DNA of 64,000 nucleotides, taken from the NCBI RefSeq assembly GCF_000010285.1, contig NC_010617.1, forward strand, positions 620,001 through 684,000, in the 5' to 3' direction. The DNA is from Kocuria rhizophila DC2201. GTDB taxonomy: Bacteria > Actinomycetota > Actinomycetes > Actinomycetales > Micrococcaceae. Below the pieces are notes generated by a model, which saw only the letters and a list, made by a program, of their open reading frames with translations, was not told the origin of the DNA and did not search any database. The translations under genes were made by a program, and so were the position numbers. Positions 24,137-35,442 of this stretch are shown one piece after another (position 1 is the first letter of the stretch; each line of letters opens with the position of its first letter).

Positions 24137-25210
24137 TCAGCCCCCGATCGCACTCATGCTGCGCTCCGGCTGGACGTAGTCCCCGGAGTCGAGCCCGGTG
24201 TGGTCCATGCCGTGGGCCCGGGGCTTGACCCACATGGCCTCGCGCCAGCGCTGGGCGACGTCTGCGTCCGTGGCACCCGAGCGCAGCAGGTGCATGAGGT
24301 CGGTCTCGTGGTGGGAGAACAGGCACGAGCGCACGTGCCCCTCGGCCGTGATACGTGTGCGCGTGCAGTCCTCGCAGAAGGGCTCGGTGACGGAGGCGAT
24401 GATGCCCACGGTGCCGAGCACCTGCCGGTGGCCCCGGCGCCGCACGAGGTACTTCTCCGCGGGGGCGCCGCCGCGGGGGGCGCTGTCCGGGGAGAGGTCG
24501 AAGTCGCGGGAGAGGCTCTGCCGGATCTGCGCGGCGGTCACCATGTTCTCGCGGGTCCAGCCGTGGTCGGCATCCAGGGGCATCTGCTCGATGAAGCGCA
24601 GGTCGCACTCGTTCTCCAGCGCCCAGTGCAGCAGCTCGGGCGCCTCGCGCTCGTTCACGCCGCGCATCAGCACCGCGTTGATCTTCACGGGACTCATCCC
24701 CGCGCGCCGTGCGGCCGCCACACCCTCCAGGGCCTCGGTGAGCCGCCCCCGCCGGGCCAGCCGGGCGTAGGTCTCCGCGCACAGGGTGTCCAGCGAGACG
24801 TTCACGCGGGTCATGCCGGCATCCGCGAGGCCCTGCGCCCGTGCCGCCAGCCCGATGCCGTTGCTCGTCATGGACACCGGGATCCCGGGCAGGGTGGCGT
24901 GCAGGGAGCCCACCAGCTCCTCGAGGTCCGGGCGGATCAGGGGCTCACCGCCCGTGAGCCGGATCTCGCGCACCCCGAACTCGGCCACGGCGATGCCCGC
25001 GAGCCGCACGATCTCCGCGACGCTCAGCAGGGACTCGCGGGGAAGCCACTTCATGCCCTCGGCGGGCATGCAGTACGTGCACCGCAGGTTGCACTTGTCG
25101 GTGATGGAGATGCGCAGGTCCGTGGCGGTCCGTCCGAAGCGGTCCGTGAGCGGTCCCTGCGTGGGCACTCCCCGGGGCAGCACCTGGGGATTGCCGAGGA
25201 AAACGGACAT
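24137..25210 (-). CDS. moaA: GTP 3',8-cyclase MoaA
   Basis: MoaA is the radical-SAM enzyme that starts molybdopterin synthesis from GTP. The 357-residue protein has the SAM 4Fe-4S motif C40-x3-C44-x2-C47 (TDKCNLRCTYCM) and a second C-terminal cluster region FCEDCTRTR...RSCLF. The terminal GG needed for catalysis with MoaC is present (SAIGG). ATG 25210 is supported by a leaderless -10 (TACACT) 7 nt upstream. It is first in moaA-moaD-moeA and divergent from moeA copy 2 with only 65 bp between the starts. Confidence 0.96.
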   Translation of the reverse strand: MSVFLGNPQVLPRGVPTQGPLTDRFGRTATDLRISITDKCNLRCTYCMPAEGMKWLPRESLLSVAEIVRLAGIAVAEFGVREIRLTGGEPLIRPDLEELVGSLHATLPGIPVSMTSNGIGLAARAQGLADAGMTRVNVSLDTLCAETYARLARRGRLTEALEGVAAARRAGMSPVKINAVLMRGVNEREAPELLHWALENECDLRFIEQMPLDADHGWTRENMVTAAQIRQSLSRDFDLSPDSAPRGGAPAEKYLVRRRGHRQVLGTVGIIASVTEPFCEDCTRTRITAEGHVRSCLFSHHETDLMHLLRSGATDADVAQRWREAMWVKPRAHGMDHTGLDSGDYVQPERSMSAIGG

Positions 25211-25217
25211 GCGCCCC

Positions 25218-25223
25218 AGTGTA
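25218..25223 (-). promoter_or_regulatory. Leaderless-type -10 (TACACT) for moaA
   Basis: On the minus strand TACACT, then GGGGCGC (7 nt), then the moaA ATG; no Shine-Dalgarno. Confidence 0.6.
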
Positions 25224-25263
25224 GGGGCCTGCTCCGACACCCTCGCGGCCCCGGACGGGTGGT

Positions 25264-25269
25264 TACCCT
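25264..25269 (+). promoter_or_regulatory. Leaderless-type -10 (TACCCT) for moeA copy 2
   Basis: TACCCT, then GGAGGC (6 nt), then ATG 25276. The GGAGG is only 1 nt from the ATG, too close to act as a ribosome-binding site, which favours a leaderless mRNA. Confidence 0.5.
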
Positions 25270-25275
25270 GGAGGC

Positions 25276-26742
25276 ATGTCCCGCAGCACGCCCGAGCACC
25301 GCAGCATCCCCGAGCACCGGGACGCGGTCCGAGCGCTGCTCGCGCGGACCCGACCGGACGACATCGCACGGGCCGTGCCGCTGCACGCCGCCGCGGGGCG
25401 GGTGCTTGCCCGGGACCTCCTGGCCCCGCTGGCCCTGCCACCCCACACGAACTCGCAGATGGACGGCTTCGCCGTGCGCGTCGCGGACCTCGCGGCCGCC
25501 CACCGCGGCGAGGACGTGGTGCTCGCGGTCCACGACACGCGCGCAGCCGGAGCGGCCCCCGCGCGCCACACGCCCGGCACCGCGACCGCCGTGATGACCG
25601 GGGCCGTGCTGCCCGCGGGTGCGGACGCCGTGGTCCCCGTGGAGCGCGTGGTCCCCCCGCGCTTCGACACCTCACCCGTGACCGTTCCCGCCGAGACCGC
25701 GCGCGCCACGCGGGAGGGGACCTTCGTGCGGGAGGCCGGCAGCGACGTCGCCCGTGGGCAGGTGGCGCTGCCCGCCGGAACGGTGCTCGGCGCGGCGGCC
25801 CGGGGAGCCTGCGCCGCTCTCGGGCTCACAGGCGAGGACACCGTGACGGTGCACCGCGGACCGCGGGTGCTCGTGGTCAGTGGCGGCGACGAGGTGGTGC
25901 CCGCCGGGCGGCCGCTGCCCGCGGGCTCCGTGCACGACGCCAACGGGCCGCTGCTCGAGGCGTGGCTACGTGAGAACGGCGTCGAGCACGTGGCCCGGCT
26001 GCGCGTGGACGACGACCCCGCGGCGTTCGTCGCGGCGCTGCACGACGCCCTGACCGGCTCCGGGGCCGAGCTCGTGGTCACGAGCGGCGGGATCAGCGCC
26101 GGGGCCTTCGAGGTGGTGCGCCAGGGTCTGGAACGGGAGGGCACCGGCATGTGGTTCGGCCACGTGGCCGTGCAGCCCGGAGGGCCCCAGGGCTGCGGGC
26201 TCGTCCGCGGGGTGCCGGTGCTGTGCCTGCCGGGCAACCCCGTGAGCACATGGGTCTCGTGCGAGGCCTTCGTGCGCCCCGCGCTCGCGGACGTGTGGGG
26301 GTGCTGCCCGCCCGCGCGCTGGTCCACCGCCGCGCTCGACGCCCCGGTGCAGCCCCTGGACTCCCGCACGCAGCTGCGCCGCGGCACCCTGCTGAGCACG
26401 ACGCCGCCGCGGGTCGCCCTCGTGGGCGGCGCGTCCTCGCACCTGATGACCGCCGCCGCCCGCGCGGACGTTCTCGTGTGCATCCCGCCGGGGGCGCGCG
26501 AGCTGCCGGAGGGCGAGCCGGTGGCGGTGCTGGGACTGGCCGGAGGGGTGCTGCCCGGACTCCCCGCCGCGGCCGGGCCCGGCGAGGAGACCGCGCACGA
26601 GCACCACCCGCCCGGACCCGGGCGGCCGGGGCACCCCGCGCCGCGCGCGGACCCGGACCCCGCGGCACGTCGGCCCGGACGGGCCGCGCCGCCGCCCGCC
26701 GGGGGCGGGACAGGAGACACACGACCAGGAGGACAACGGTGA
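25276..26742 (+). CDS. moeA: Molybdopterin molybdenumtransferase MoeA (copy 2)
   Basis: This second MoeA paralogue (488 residues) has [10 protein letters not shown], the substrate loop [48 protein letters not shown] and [11 protein letters not shown], so both the molybdate- and MPT-binding parts look intact. The C-terminal ~60 residues are a Pro/Gly/Ala/Arg-rich tail unlike copy 1. It is the first gene of the plus-strand operon; its stop overlaps the moaC start by 4 nt. Paralogues in actinobacteria may serve different pterin cofactors or act on molybdate versus tungstate; that is not decidable here. Confidence 0.92.
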   Translation: MSRSTPEHRSIPEHRDAVRALLARTRPDDIARAVPLHAAAGRVLARDLLAPLALPPHTNSQMDGFAVRVADLAAAHRGEDVVLAVHDTRAAGAAPARHTPGTATAVMTGAVLPAGADAVVPVERVVPPRFDTSPVTVPAETARATREGTFVREAGSDVARGQVALPAGTVLGAAARGACAALGLTGEDTVTVHRGPRVLVVSGGDEVVPAGRPLPAGSVHDANGPLLEAWLRENGVEHVARLRVDDDPAAFVAALHDALTGSGAELVVTSGGISAGAFEVVRQGLEREGTGMWFGHVAVQPGGPQGCGLVRGVPVLCLPGNPVSTWVSCEAFVRPALADVWGCCPPARWSTAALDAPVQPLDSRTQLRRGTLLSTTPPRVALVGGASSHLMTAAARADVLVCIPPGARELPEGEPVAVLGLAGGVLPGLPAAAGPGEETAHEHHPPGPGRPGHPAPRADPDPAARRPGRAAPPPAGGGTGDTRPGGQR

Positions 26743-27236
26743 GCGAGCAGCAGCAGGACGGGGCGCAGCAGCGCCTCACGCACGTGCGGGAGGACGGCAC
26801 CGCGCACATGGTGGACGTCAGCGAGAAGGCCGTCACGTCCCGGGAGGCCACGGCCCAGGCGGTGCTGCTCACGCGTCCGGACGTGGTCGAGCTGCTCGCG
26901 AGCGGGGACCTCCCGAAGGGGGACGCCCTGGCGGTGGCGCGGATCGCGGGCATCATGGCCGCCAAGCGCACGCCGGACCTCGTGCCGCTGTGCCACCCGC
27001 TGCCGCTGAGCAAAGTCAGCGTGGACCTCACCCCGCAGCAGGACCGGGTGGTGGTCGAGGCGACCGTGCGCACACGCGGTGTCACGGGCGTGGAGATGGA
27101 GGCGCTGACCGCGGCGAGCGTGGCCGCGCTCACGCTGTACGACATGATCAAGGCCGTGGACCGGGCCGCCACCATCACGGACACCCGGGTGCTGGCCAAG
27201 TCCGGCGGCAAGAGCGGCGACTGGAGCGCGCGATGA
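26739..27236 (+). CDS. moaC: Cyclic pyranopterin monophosphate synthase MoaC
   Basis: MoaC rearranges the MoaA product 3',8-cyclo-GTP to cPMP. The 165-residue length is typical. The conserved signatures [40 protein letters not shown] and the Lys-rich C-terminus KSGGKSGDW are all present. The GTG start overlaps the moeA stop (GTGA); AGGAGG lies 7 nt upstream inside moeA. Its stop overlaps the next gene (ATGA). Confidence 0.97.
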   Translation: MSEQQQDGAQQRLTHVREDGTAHMVDVSEKAVTSREATAQAVLLTRPDVVELLASGDLPKGDALAVARIAGIMAAKRTPDLVPLCHPLPLSKVSVDLTPQQDRVVVEATVRTRGVTGVEMEALTAASVAALTLYDMIKAVDRAATITDTRVLAKSGGKSGDWSAR

Positions 27237-28495
27237 GCGGTCACGGCGAACGGCACATGGGTGCGGAGCGCCCGGCCCACCGGGACGAGATCGGGGACTT
27301 CCACCTCGTGGACCGCCGTGCCGAGGTGGTGATCGTCTCCAGCTCCGCGGCCCGCGGCACGGCCGAGGACCTCTGCGGCCCCGTGCTGCGCACGTGGCTC
27401 GAGGGCAGGGGCTTGCGGGTCCGGGTCCACGTGGTCCCGGACGGCCCCGAGGTGCTCACGGTGCTGCGGGAGCTCACCGAGGACTCCCACACGGCGGACG
27501 GACCCCGGCTGGTGGTCACCTCCGGGGGCACGGGGCTGAACTCGGACGACGTGACCCCCGAGTCCACGGCCCGGGTGCTCGAGCGCCAGTCTCCGGGCAT
27601 CATGCACGCGCTGTGGGCCCAGGGGCTGCGCAAGACCCCGACCGCCGCGATGAGCCGCGGCGTGGCCGGGCAGGTGGGCCGCACGTTCCTCGTGAACCTC
27701 CCTGGTTCGCGCGGGGGTGTCAAGGACGGCATGGCCGTGCTGGACCCGTTGATCGACCACATCAGCGCCCAGCTGGAGGACGTCCACGGCCACGGTGAGG
27801 ACCGGTCCGTGACCCGCTCGGGCGACGAGGTCCTCCCCGCCGAGGGCGCCGCCTCCCCGGCGTCCTCGGCCGGTTTCGCCGTCTCGGCCAGCTCGGTCAT
27901 CCCGACCAGCTCGGTCGACCCGGTCGGCTCGGCTGCGCAGGGAGCCGAGCCTGCCGGCGCTGCCGGGCCTGGCCACGACGCCGCACCGGCCGACGACGCC
28001 GCACGGGTCCCGGACGCGGCGTCGTCGCCCCCGGAGACCGGCGAAGCCGGCCGCGGACGGTCGGGGGCGGGCGCCGTGCTGCGGGCGGGGATCACCGAGG
28101 AACCGCTCGACGGGGAGCTCGCCCGGCGCGAGGTGGCCGATCCCGGCTGCGGCGCGGTGGTGGGCTTCAGCGGGGTGATCCGCGACCACGACGGCGGCCG
28201 GGACGGCGTGACCGGACTGGCGTACAGCGCGCACCCGAGTGCTGCGCAGGTCATGGCGGAGGTCGTGGCGGGGACCGCGCGGGAGCATCCCGGCACCCGC
28301 GTGTGGGCCGAGCACAGGATCGGTGCGCTCGCGGTGGGTGACAGCGCCCTGGAGGTCGCCGTGGCCGCGGCCCACCGCACCGAGGCCTTCGCGGCGTGCT
28401 CCGCGCTGGTGGACCGGATCAAGGCGAGCGTGCCCATCTGGAAGCGCGAGAGCTTCGCGGACGGGCAGCACACCTGGGTGGGGCTGGACGCCTGA
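27233..28495 (+). CDS. MoaB/Mog-MoaE fusion protein
   Basis: This 420-residue fusion has a MoaB/Mog-like MPT adenylyltransferase domain (about 25-185; [15 protein letters not shown] and [22 protein letters not shown]). An unstructured Ala/Ser/Pro/Gly/Asp-rich linker spans about 188-280. The C-terminal MoaE domain, the large subunit of molybdopterin synthase, covers about 281-420 ([14 protein letters not shown]; catalytic Lys404 in [17 protein letters not shown]). A single chain would thus make dithiolene molybdopterin (with MoaD) and then adenylylate it for MoeA. The ATG overlaps the moaC stop by 4 nt. Both domains look complete. Confidence 0.9.
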   Translation: MSGHGERHMGAERPAHRDEIGDFHLVDRRAEVVIVSSSAARGTAEDLCGPVLRTWLEGRGLRVRVHVVPDGPEVLTVLRELTEDSHTADGPRLVVTSGGTGLNSDDVTPESTARVLERQSPGIMHALWAQGLRKTPTAAMSRGVAGQVGRTFLVNLPGSRGGVKDGMAVLDPLIDHISAQLEDVHGHGEDRSVTRSGDEVLPAEGAASPASSAGFAVSASSVIPTSSVDPVGSAAQGAEPAGAAGPGHDAAPADDAARVPDAASSPPETGEAGRGRSGAGAVLRAGITEEPLDGELARREVADPGCGAVVGFSGVIRDHDGGRDGVTGLAYSAHPSAAQVMAEVVAGTAREHPGTRVWAEHRIGALAVGDSALEVAVAAAHRTEAFAACSALVDRIKASVPIWKRESFADGQHTWVGLDA

Positions 28496-28496
28496 G

Positions 28497-29333
28497 ATGG
28501 CCGCGCGCAGAATCGTGCCCGCCCGGGTGCGCACGTACGACGCCACCGGCCAGCTCCGGGTGGGCCCGGACCGGCTCGCGGGGGAGGAGCCCCTCGAGAT
28601 CCGCCTGGACGGCGAGCAGTTCACCGTGACCATGCGCACCCCGGGGGACGACTTCGAGCTCGTGACCGGACTGCTGCTGAGCGAAGCCGTGATCACGGAG
28701 GTCTCGCACGTGGTCAAGATGGACTACCGCTCGGGCGTGGACCAGGACGGGCACCGCACGTACAACGTGGTGGACGTGCGGCTCTCCCCGCAGGCCCCCG
28801 GACCGGACCGCGGCGCCCGGCGCCAGGTGTTCACGAGCTCCTCGTGCGGGGTGTGCGGCACGCCGTCCCTGGACACCGTGGAGAAGCCGAGCGCCCACCC
28901 GGTGGCCCGGCCCCGTCCCCTCGTGAGCGCCGCCCGGCTCGTGGCCCTGCCTGACGAGCTGCGCGGGCACCAGCGGGTCTTCGACGCCACCGGTGGGGTG
29001 CACGCCGCCGCCCTCTTCCCCGTGGGGCGGGACGAGCCCCTCGTGGTGAGGGAGGACGTGGGCCGGCACAACGCCGTGGACAAGGTGGTCGGGTGGGCCG
29101 TGCAGCGCGGGCTGCTCCCGCTGCACGAGGTGGTGCTGCAGGTCTCCGCGCGGGCCTCCTTCGAGCTCGTGGGCAAGGCCGCGATGGCCGGGATCCCCGT
29201 GCTCTCCGCCGTGAGCGCACCGTCCGCCCTGGCCGTGGCCACCGGACGGGAGCGGGGCGTGACCGTGGTGGGCTTCAACCGCCGCGGCACATGCAACGTC
29301 TACTGCCACCCGGAGCGCATCACGAGCCCCTGA
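28497..29333 (+). CDS. fdhD: Formate dehydrogenase accessory sulfurtransferase FdhD
   Basis: FdhD passes sulfur from a cysteine desulfurase to the Mo-bisMGD cofactor of formate dehydrogenase. The 278-residue protein has the essential C117-x-x-C120 motif (SSSCGVCG). Further signatures are EEPLEIRLDG, TGGVHAAALF, REDVGRHNAVDKVVG and NRRGTCNVYCHPERI. It starts 1 nt after the MoaB-MoaE stop, so it is in the Moco operon. No formate dehydrogenase subunits lie in the window. Confidence 0.95.
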   Translation: MAARRIVPARVRTYDATGQLRVGPDRLAGEEPLEIRLDGEQFTVTMRTPGDDFELVTGLLLSEAVITEVSHVVKMDYRSGVDQDGHRTYNVVDVRLSPQAPGPDRGARRQVFTSSSCGVCGTPSLDTVEKPSAHPVARPRPLVSAARLVALPDELRGHQRVFDATGGVHAAALFPVGRDEPLVVREDVGRHNAVDKVVGWAVQRGLLPLHEVVLQVSARASFELVGKAAMAGIPVLSAVSAPSALAVATGRERGVTVVGFNRRGTCNVYCHPERITSP

Positions 29334-29342
29334 GCCGGGGAT

Positions 29343-29371
29343 TTGGCTCCGGCCGCGGCAGCGGGTACGGT
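29343..29371 (+). promoter_or_regulatory. Promoter for rplJL
   Basis: TTGGCT (29343-29348), 17-bp spacer, TACGGT (29366-29371). Transcription would begin near 29378, just at the start of the L10 leader. Confidence 0.6.
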
Positions 29372-29374
29372 GGA

Positions 29375-29545
29375 ACCACCAAAGACCGCCGGTCATCATG
29401 CACGCCTCGGTGTGCGTGGTCTAAGAGGTTCTCGGCCACGAGGACCGTCCAGCGCAGGTGAACCAGCACGAATCCTTCTTCGGACCACGTACGCACGTGC
29501 GCGCTCCGAACATGGTCGAGCCCCGGGCATCTGCGCGGGGCTTTT
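29375..29545 (+). ncRNA. Ribosomal protein L10 leader (autoregulatory)
   Basis: The region contains the actinobacterial L10-leader-like start AAGACCGCCGGTC, several paired arms (GCCTCGGTGTGCGTGG; GGCCACGAGGACCGTC) and a terminal hairpin AGCCCCG / CGGGGCT at 29519-29542 followed by TTTTG. L10 (or the L10-L12 complex) binding here is the known family mechanism for matching rplJL expression to demand. The exact fold is not computed. Confidence 0.7.
29519..29545 (+). terminator. Attenuator hairpin in the L10 leader
   Basis: AGCCCCG at 29519-29525 pairs with CGGGGCT at 29536-29542, then TTT. It lies 58 nt before the rplJ ATG, so it must be read through or regulated. Confidence 0.65.
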
Positions 29546-29602
29546 GTCGTGTCAGCCTCCGGCAGACACGGAGCCGGCACCCACATGTAAGGAAGGAGCA
29601 CC

Positions 29603-30136
29603 ATGGCGAATCCTGAAAAGGCTGCCGCGGTTGCAGAGTTGAAGGACTTGTTCTCCAACTCGCACGCTGCCGTCCTGACGGAGTACCGCGGGCTCACCGT
29701 GGCTCAGCTGAAGACGCTGCGCCGCGCACTCGGTGAGAACGCTGAATACGCCGTGGTGAAGAACACGCTCACCGCCATTGCCGCGCGTGAATCCGGCATC
29801 GAGGCGTTCGAGGGGCAGCTCAACGGCCCCTCGGCCATCGCCTTCGTGTCCGGTGACGCCGTCGAGGCCGCCAAGAGCCTGCGTGACTTCGCCAAGGACA
29901 ACCCCCAGCTGGTCGTCAAGGGCGGTTACCTGGACGGCGTCGCAATGGACGAGAACGAGATCAAGAAGCTCGCGGACCTCGAGTCCCGCGAGGTTCTGCT
30001 GTCCAAGGTCGCCGGTGCTGCCAAGGCGTCGATGTCCAAGGCCGCAGCGCTGTTCCAGGCCCCGCTCTCCAAGACCGTGCGCACCGCAGACGCGCTGCGC
30101 GCCAAGCTGGACGAACAGGGCGAGAACGCCGCCTGA
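29603..30136 (+). CDS. rplJ: 50S ribosomal protein L10
   Basis: L10 anchors the L7/L12 dimers on the GTPase centre and represses its own mRNA through the leader. The 177-residue protein has the N-terminal rRNA-binding domain ([33 protein letters not shown]) and a C-terminal helix (residues about 140-170) for L12 dimers. AAGGAAGGAG lies 5 nt before the ATG. Confidence 0.97.
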   Translation: MANPEKAAAVAELKDLFSNSHAAVLTEYRGLTVAQLKTLRRALGENAEYAVVKNTLTAIAARESGIEAFEGQLNGPSAIAFVSGDAVEAAKSLRDFAKDNPQLVVKGGYLDGVAMDENEIKKLADLESREVLLSKVAGAAKASMSKAAALFQAPLSKTVRTADALRAKLDEQGENAA

Positions 30137-30138
30137 TC

Positions 30139-30161
30139 CCCTTCGGGGAACCTCAGGTTCC
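30139..30161 (+). repeat. Paired small hairpins in the rplJ-rplL gap
   Basis: CCCCTTCGGGG and GGAACCT-C-AGGTTCC are adjacent short palindromes in the 126-nt gap. They could mark processing or partial termination that alters the L10:L12 ratio. Inference only. Confidence 0.3.
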
Positions 30162-30262
30162 GGGTGGTCGGGCCACGGCCCGGCACAGACCCGTGTTCTT
30201 CCCACGCACACCGCGCCGGAGCCACCCGCCCCGGCACCACGTACAAGTAAGGAGCCAACACC

Positions 30263-30649
30263 ATGGCTAAGCTGACCACCGAAGAGCTCATCGAGGCCTT
30301 CAAGGAACTGTCCCTCATCGAGCTGTCCGACTTCGTGAAGGCCTTCGAGGAGACCTTCGACGTCACCGCCGCCGCCCCCGTGGCCGTGGCCGGTGCGGCC
30401 CCCGCCGCCGGCGACGCCGGTGCCGCCGAGGAGGAGAAGACCGAGTTCGACGTCGTGCTCGAGTCCGCCGGTGACAAGAAGATCCAGGTCATCAAGGAAG
30501 TTCGCGGCCTGACCTCCCTGGGCCTCAAGGAGGCCAAGGACCTCGTGGACAGCGCCCCCAAGGCCGTCCTCGAGGGCGCCACCAAGGAAGCCGCTGACAA
30601 GGCGAAGGAAGCCCTCGAGGGCGCCGGCGCCACCGTCACCGTCAAGTGA
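30263..30649 (+). CDS. rplL: 50S ribosomal protein L7/L12
   Basis: L7/L12 is the multi-copy stalk protein that recruits translation GTPases. The 128-residue protein has an N-terminal dimerisation domain ([22 protein letters not shown]), an Ala/Gly/Pro hinge (about 38-58) and the globular C-terminal domain ([35 protein letters not shown] split here as [11 protein letters not shown] and [17 protein letters not shown]). AAGGAG is well placed. Confidence 0.97.
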   Translation: MAKLTTEELIEAFKELSLIELSDFVKAFEETFDVTAAAPVAVAGAAPAAGDAGAAEEEKTEFDVVLESAGDKKIQVIKEVRGLTSLGLKEAKDLVDSAPKAVLEGATKEAADKAKEALEGAGATVTVK

Positions 30650-30730
30650 CTTCCGGCGCCTTGCGCGCCGCTCGTGCCGCCTGAGGGTCCACGGGACCGA
30701 GCGTCCCGGGCCCTCACGGCGCACACCTCC

Positions 30731-30766
30731 CACGGAACCCCGTACCGCACGGTGCGGGGTTCCGTG
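30731..30766 (+). terminator. Strong terminator after rplL
   Basis: CACGGAACCCCG / CGGGGTTCCGTG, a 12-bp perfect stem with a 12-nt loop that can itself fold (ACCG/CGGT), 82 nt after the rplL stop. Weak T content downstream (CTGT). Confidence 0.7.
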
Positions 30767-30772
30767 CTGTCC

Positions 30773-30808
30773 GGGTCCGGGTCCGGGTCCAGGTCTGGGT
30801 CCGGGTCC
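30773..30808. repeat. Hexanucleotide tandem repeat (GGGTCC)6
   Basis: Six consecutive 6-bp units; units 1-3 and 5-6 are GGGTCC and unit 4 is AGGTCT. It lies in the non-coding gap between the rplL terminator and the glycine riboswitch. No protein or known element explains it. Confidence 0.85.
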
Positions 30809-30980
30809 CGGCGTTCGGGCTTCGGGGTGCGCAGCCTGCGGGTCCGGGGCTCCCAGGCCCGGGGGCGGCCCCGGGCGTTCCCCCGGGCCTGCCGACTCGG
30901 CCCGGCGGCGATCCCGGCCCGGGCGTTCCGGTGGTCGGTGTGATGTGCGAAACTGTCTTCTGACCATTCGGCCGTCACAG

Positions 30981-31210
30981 TGCGGCGGGAGAGCGTGGTG
31001 GGTCAGGGGCGGGGAACCGTTCGGGACCGCGCCATCGCCGAAGGAGCAAACCCTCCCCGGGAACCTCTCAGGCACCCGTACCGCCGCACCAGGCCACTCT
31101 GAAGAGCTCACCGTCCTGCGGGGCGGGGAGCACCGGCGGGGCAGGTCGGTGGCACGCCGAGAGCGGCCCCGACGAAATCTCTCAGGTCATGGAACAGAGC
31201 GGGGAGGACT
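30981..31210 (+). promoter_or_regulatory. Tandem glycine riboswitch upstream of gcvP
   Basis: Two consecutive glycine-aptamer-like units are recognisable. Unit 1 (about 30981-31089) runs from GCGGGAGAG to the CCGAAGGAGCAA and GGAACCTCTCAGGC motifs and closes with CCGC. Unit 2 (about 31090-31210) has GAAGAGC, CCGACGAAATCTCTCAGG and closes near GAGCGGGG. These are the conserved glycine-riboswitch landmarks; tandem aptamers normally turn on glycine-degradation genes when glycine is high. The 604-bp gene-free stretch 30650-31253 thus holds a terminator, a hexamer repeat and this riboswitch. Confidence 0.88.
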
Positions 31211-31253
31211 CATCGGGCACCCCGTGCCCACGAGCAGCCCAGGAGACTGTCAG

Positions 31254-34147
<2,894 letters not shown>

Positions 34148-34148
<1 letters not shown>

Positions 34149-35293
34149 TGAGCGAGCGTCGGACCGCACTGCACGGGGCCCACGAACGGCTCGGAGCCCG
34201 GTTCACCGACTTCGGCGGCTGGTCCATGCCCGTGCGCTACGCCAGCGACACCGCCGAGCACCACGCCGTGCGCCGCGGCGCCGGGATCTTCGACCTCTCC
34301 CACATGGGCGAGGTGGAGGTGACCGGGCCGCAGGCCGGGGCCTTCCTGGACCACGCCCTCGTGGGCGTGCTCTCGGGCATCGGCGTGGGCCGGGCCAAGT
34401 ACTCGGTGATCGTGGACGAGGCCGGCCGCGTGCTGGACGATCTCATCACCTACCGCCTGGGCGAGGAGCGCTACCTCGTGGTGCCGAACGCCGGCAACCA
34501 GGACACGGTGGTCGAGGCGCTGCAGCAGCGCGCCGAGGCCTTCGACGTCACGGTGCAGGACCGGGGTCCGGAGACGTCCCTGATCGCCGTGCAGGGCCCC
34601 CGGGCGCTCGAGGTGCTCCGGGCCACCGGTCTGGACCCGGCCGAGGAGGTGGCGGGCCTGAAGTACTACGCGTGCGCCGTCGCCCGCTGCGGCGGGGTAG
34701 ACGTGCTGGCCGCGCGCACGGGCTACACCGGCGAGGACGGCTTCGAGTTGTACTGCGCGAACGCCGACGCCGAGACGCTGTGGAACGCCCTGCTCGCGAC
34801 CGCCGAGGAGCTCGGCACCGAGGACGCACCCGTGCAGCCGGCAGGACTGGCGGCGCGGGACTCCCTGCGCCTGGAGGCCGGCATGCCGCTGTACGGCCAC
34901 GAGCTCTCGACCGAGATCACGCCCGTGGAGGCGGGGCTCGGCAAGCTCGTGGAGGTCGCCCTGCGCAAGAAGGACGAGTCCGGGACCCGCACCGTGGGCC
35001 ACGACGCACTGGCCGCCATGCTGCGGAGCACCCCCGAGCGCACCCTGATCGGGCTGGAGGGCCTCGGACGCAAGCCCATCCGCGCCGGGTACACCGTGCT
35101 GTCGGGGGAGCGGACCATCGGGGAGGTCACGAGCGGCCTGCCCTCGCCCACCCTCGGCAAGCCCGTGGCCATGGCCCTCGTGGCCACGGACGCCCTGGAC
35201 GAGATCGCCGCCGGGACCGTGAGCGTCCAGGACGCGCGCGGCCGCGGCGTCGAGGTGGCACGGACGGCCATGCCGTTCTACACACGGGGCTGA
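34148..35293 (+). CDS. gcvT: Aminomethyltransferase, T-protein
   Basis: GcvT releases ammonia from the aminomethyl-lipoyl-GcvH intermediate and makes methylene-tetrahydrofolate. The 381-residue protein has the T-protein signatures FTDFGGWSMPVRY, GAGIFDLSHMGEVEVTG, ARTGYTGEDGFELYC and GLAARDSLRLEAGMPLYGHE. Translation is coupled to gcvP. No gcvH follows; the next gene is an unrelated hydrolase after a hairpin. Confidence 0.96.
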
Positions 35294-35323
35294 CCCCGCA
35301 CGACCCCCAGGGGTGGTACCGCG

Positions 35324-35361
35324 AGCGGGCCTGCCGGGAGTAGTTTCCTAGCAGGCCCGCT
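35324..35361 (+). terminator. Hairpin after gcvT
   Basis: AGCGGGCCTGC / GCAGGCCCGCT, an 11-bp perfect stem with a 16-nt loop, 30 nt past the gcvT stop; no T-tract. Confidence 0.65.
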
Positions 35362-35442
35362 CCGTCACACTCGACCCGAGCGCCGTGCGGGCCGGCAGAG
35401 TGCTCGCCTCGCGGGAGTGGGGCGGGCGGAGAAGGAGAAGCC

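Noticed and set aside
30773-30808. CRISPR-like array
   Set aside because: Units are 6 bp and contiguous without spacers; it is a simple tandem repeat.
30945-31253. N-terminal extension of gcvP through the leader
   Set aside because: The frame is open by chance through the glycine riboswitch; the family N-terminus and AGGAGA fit ATG 31254.
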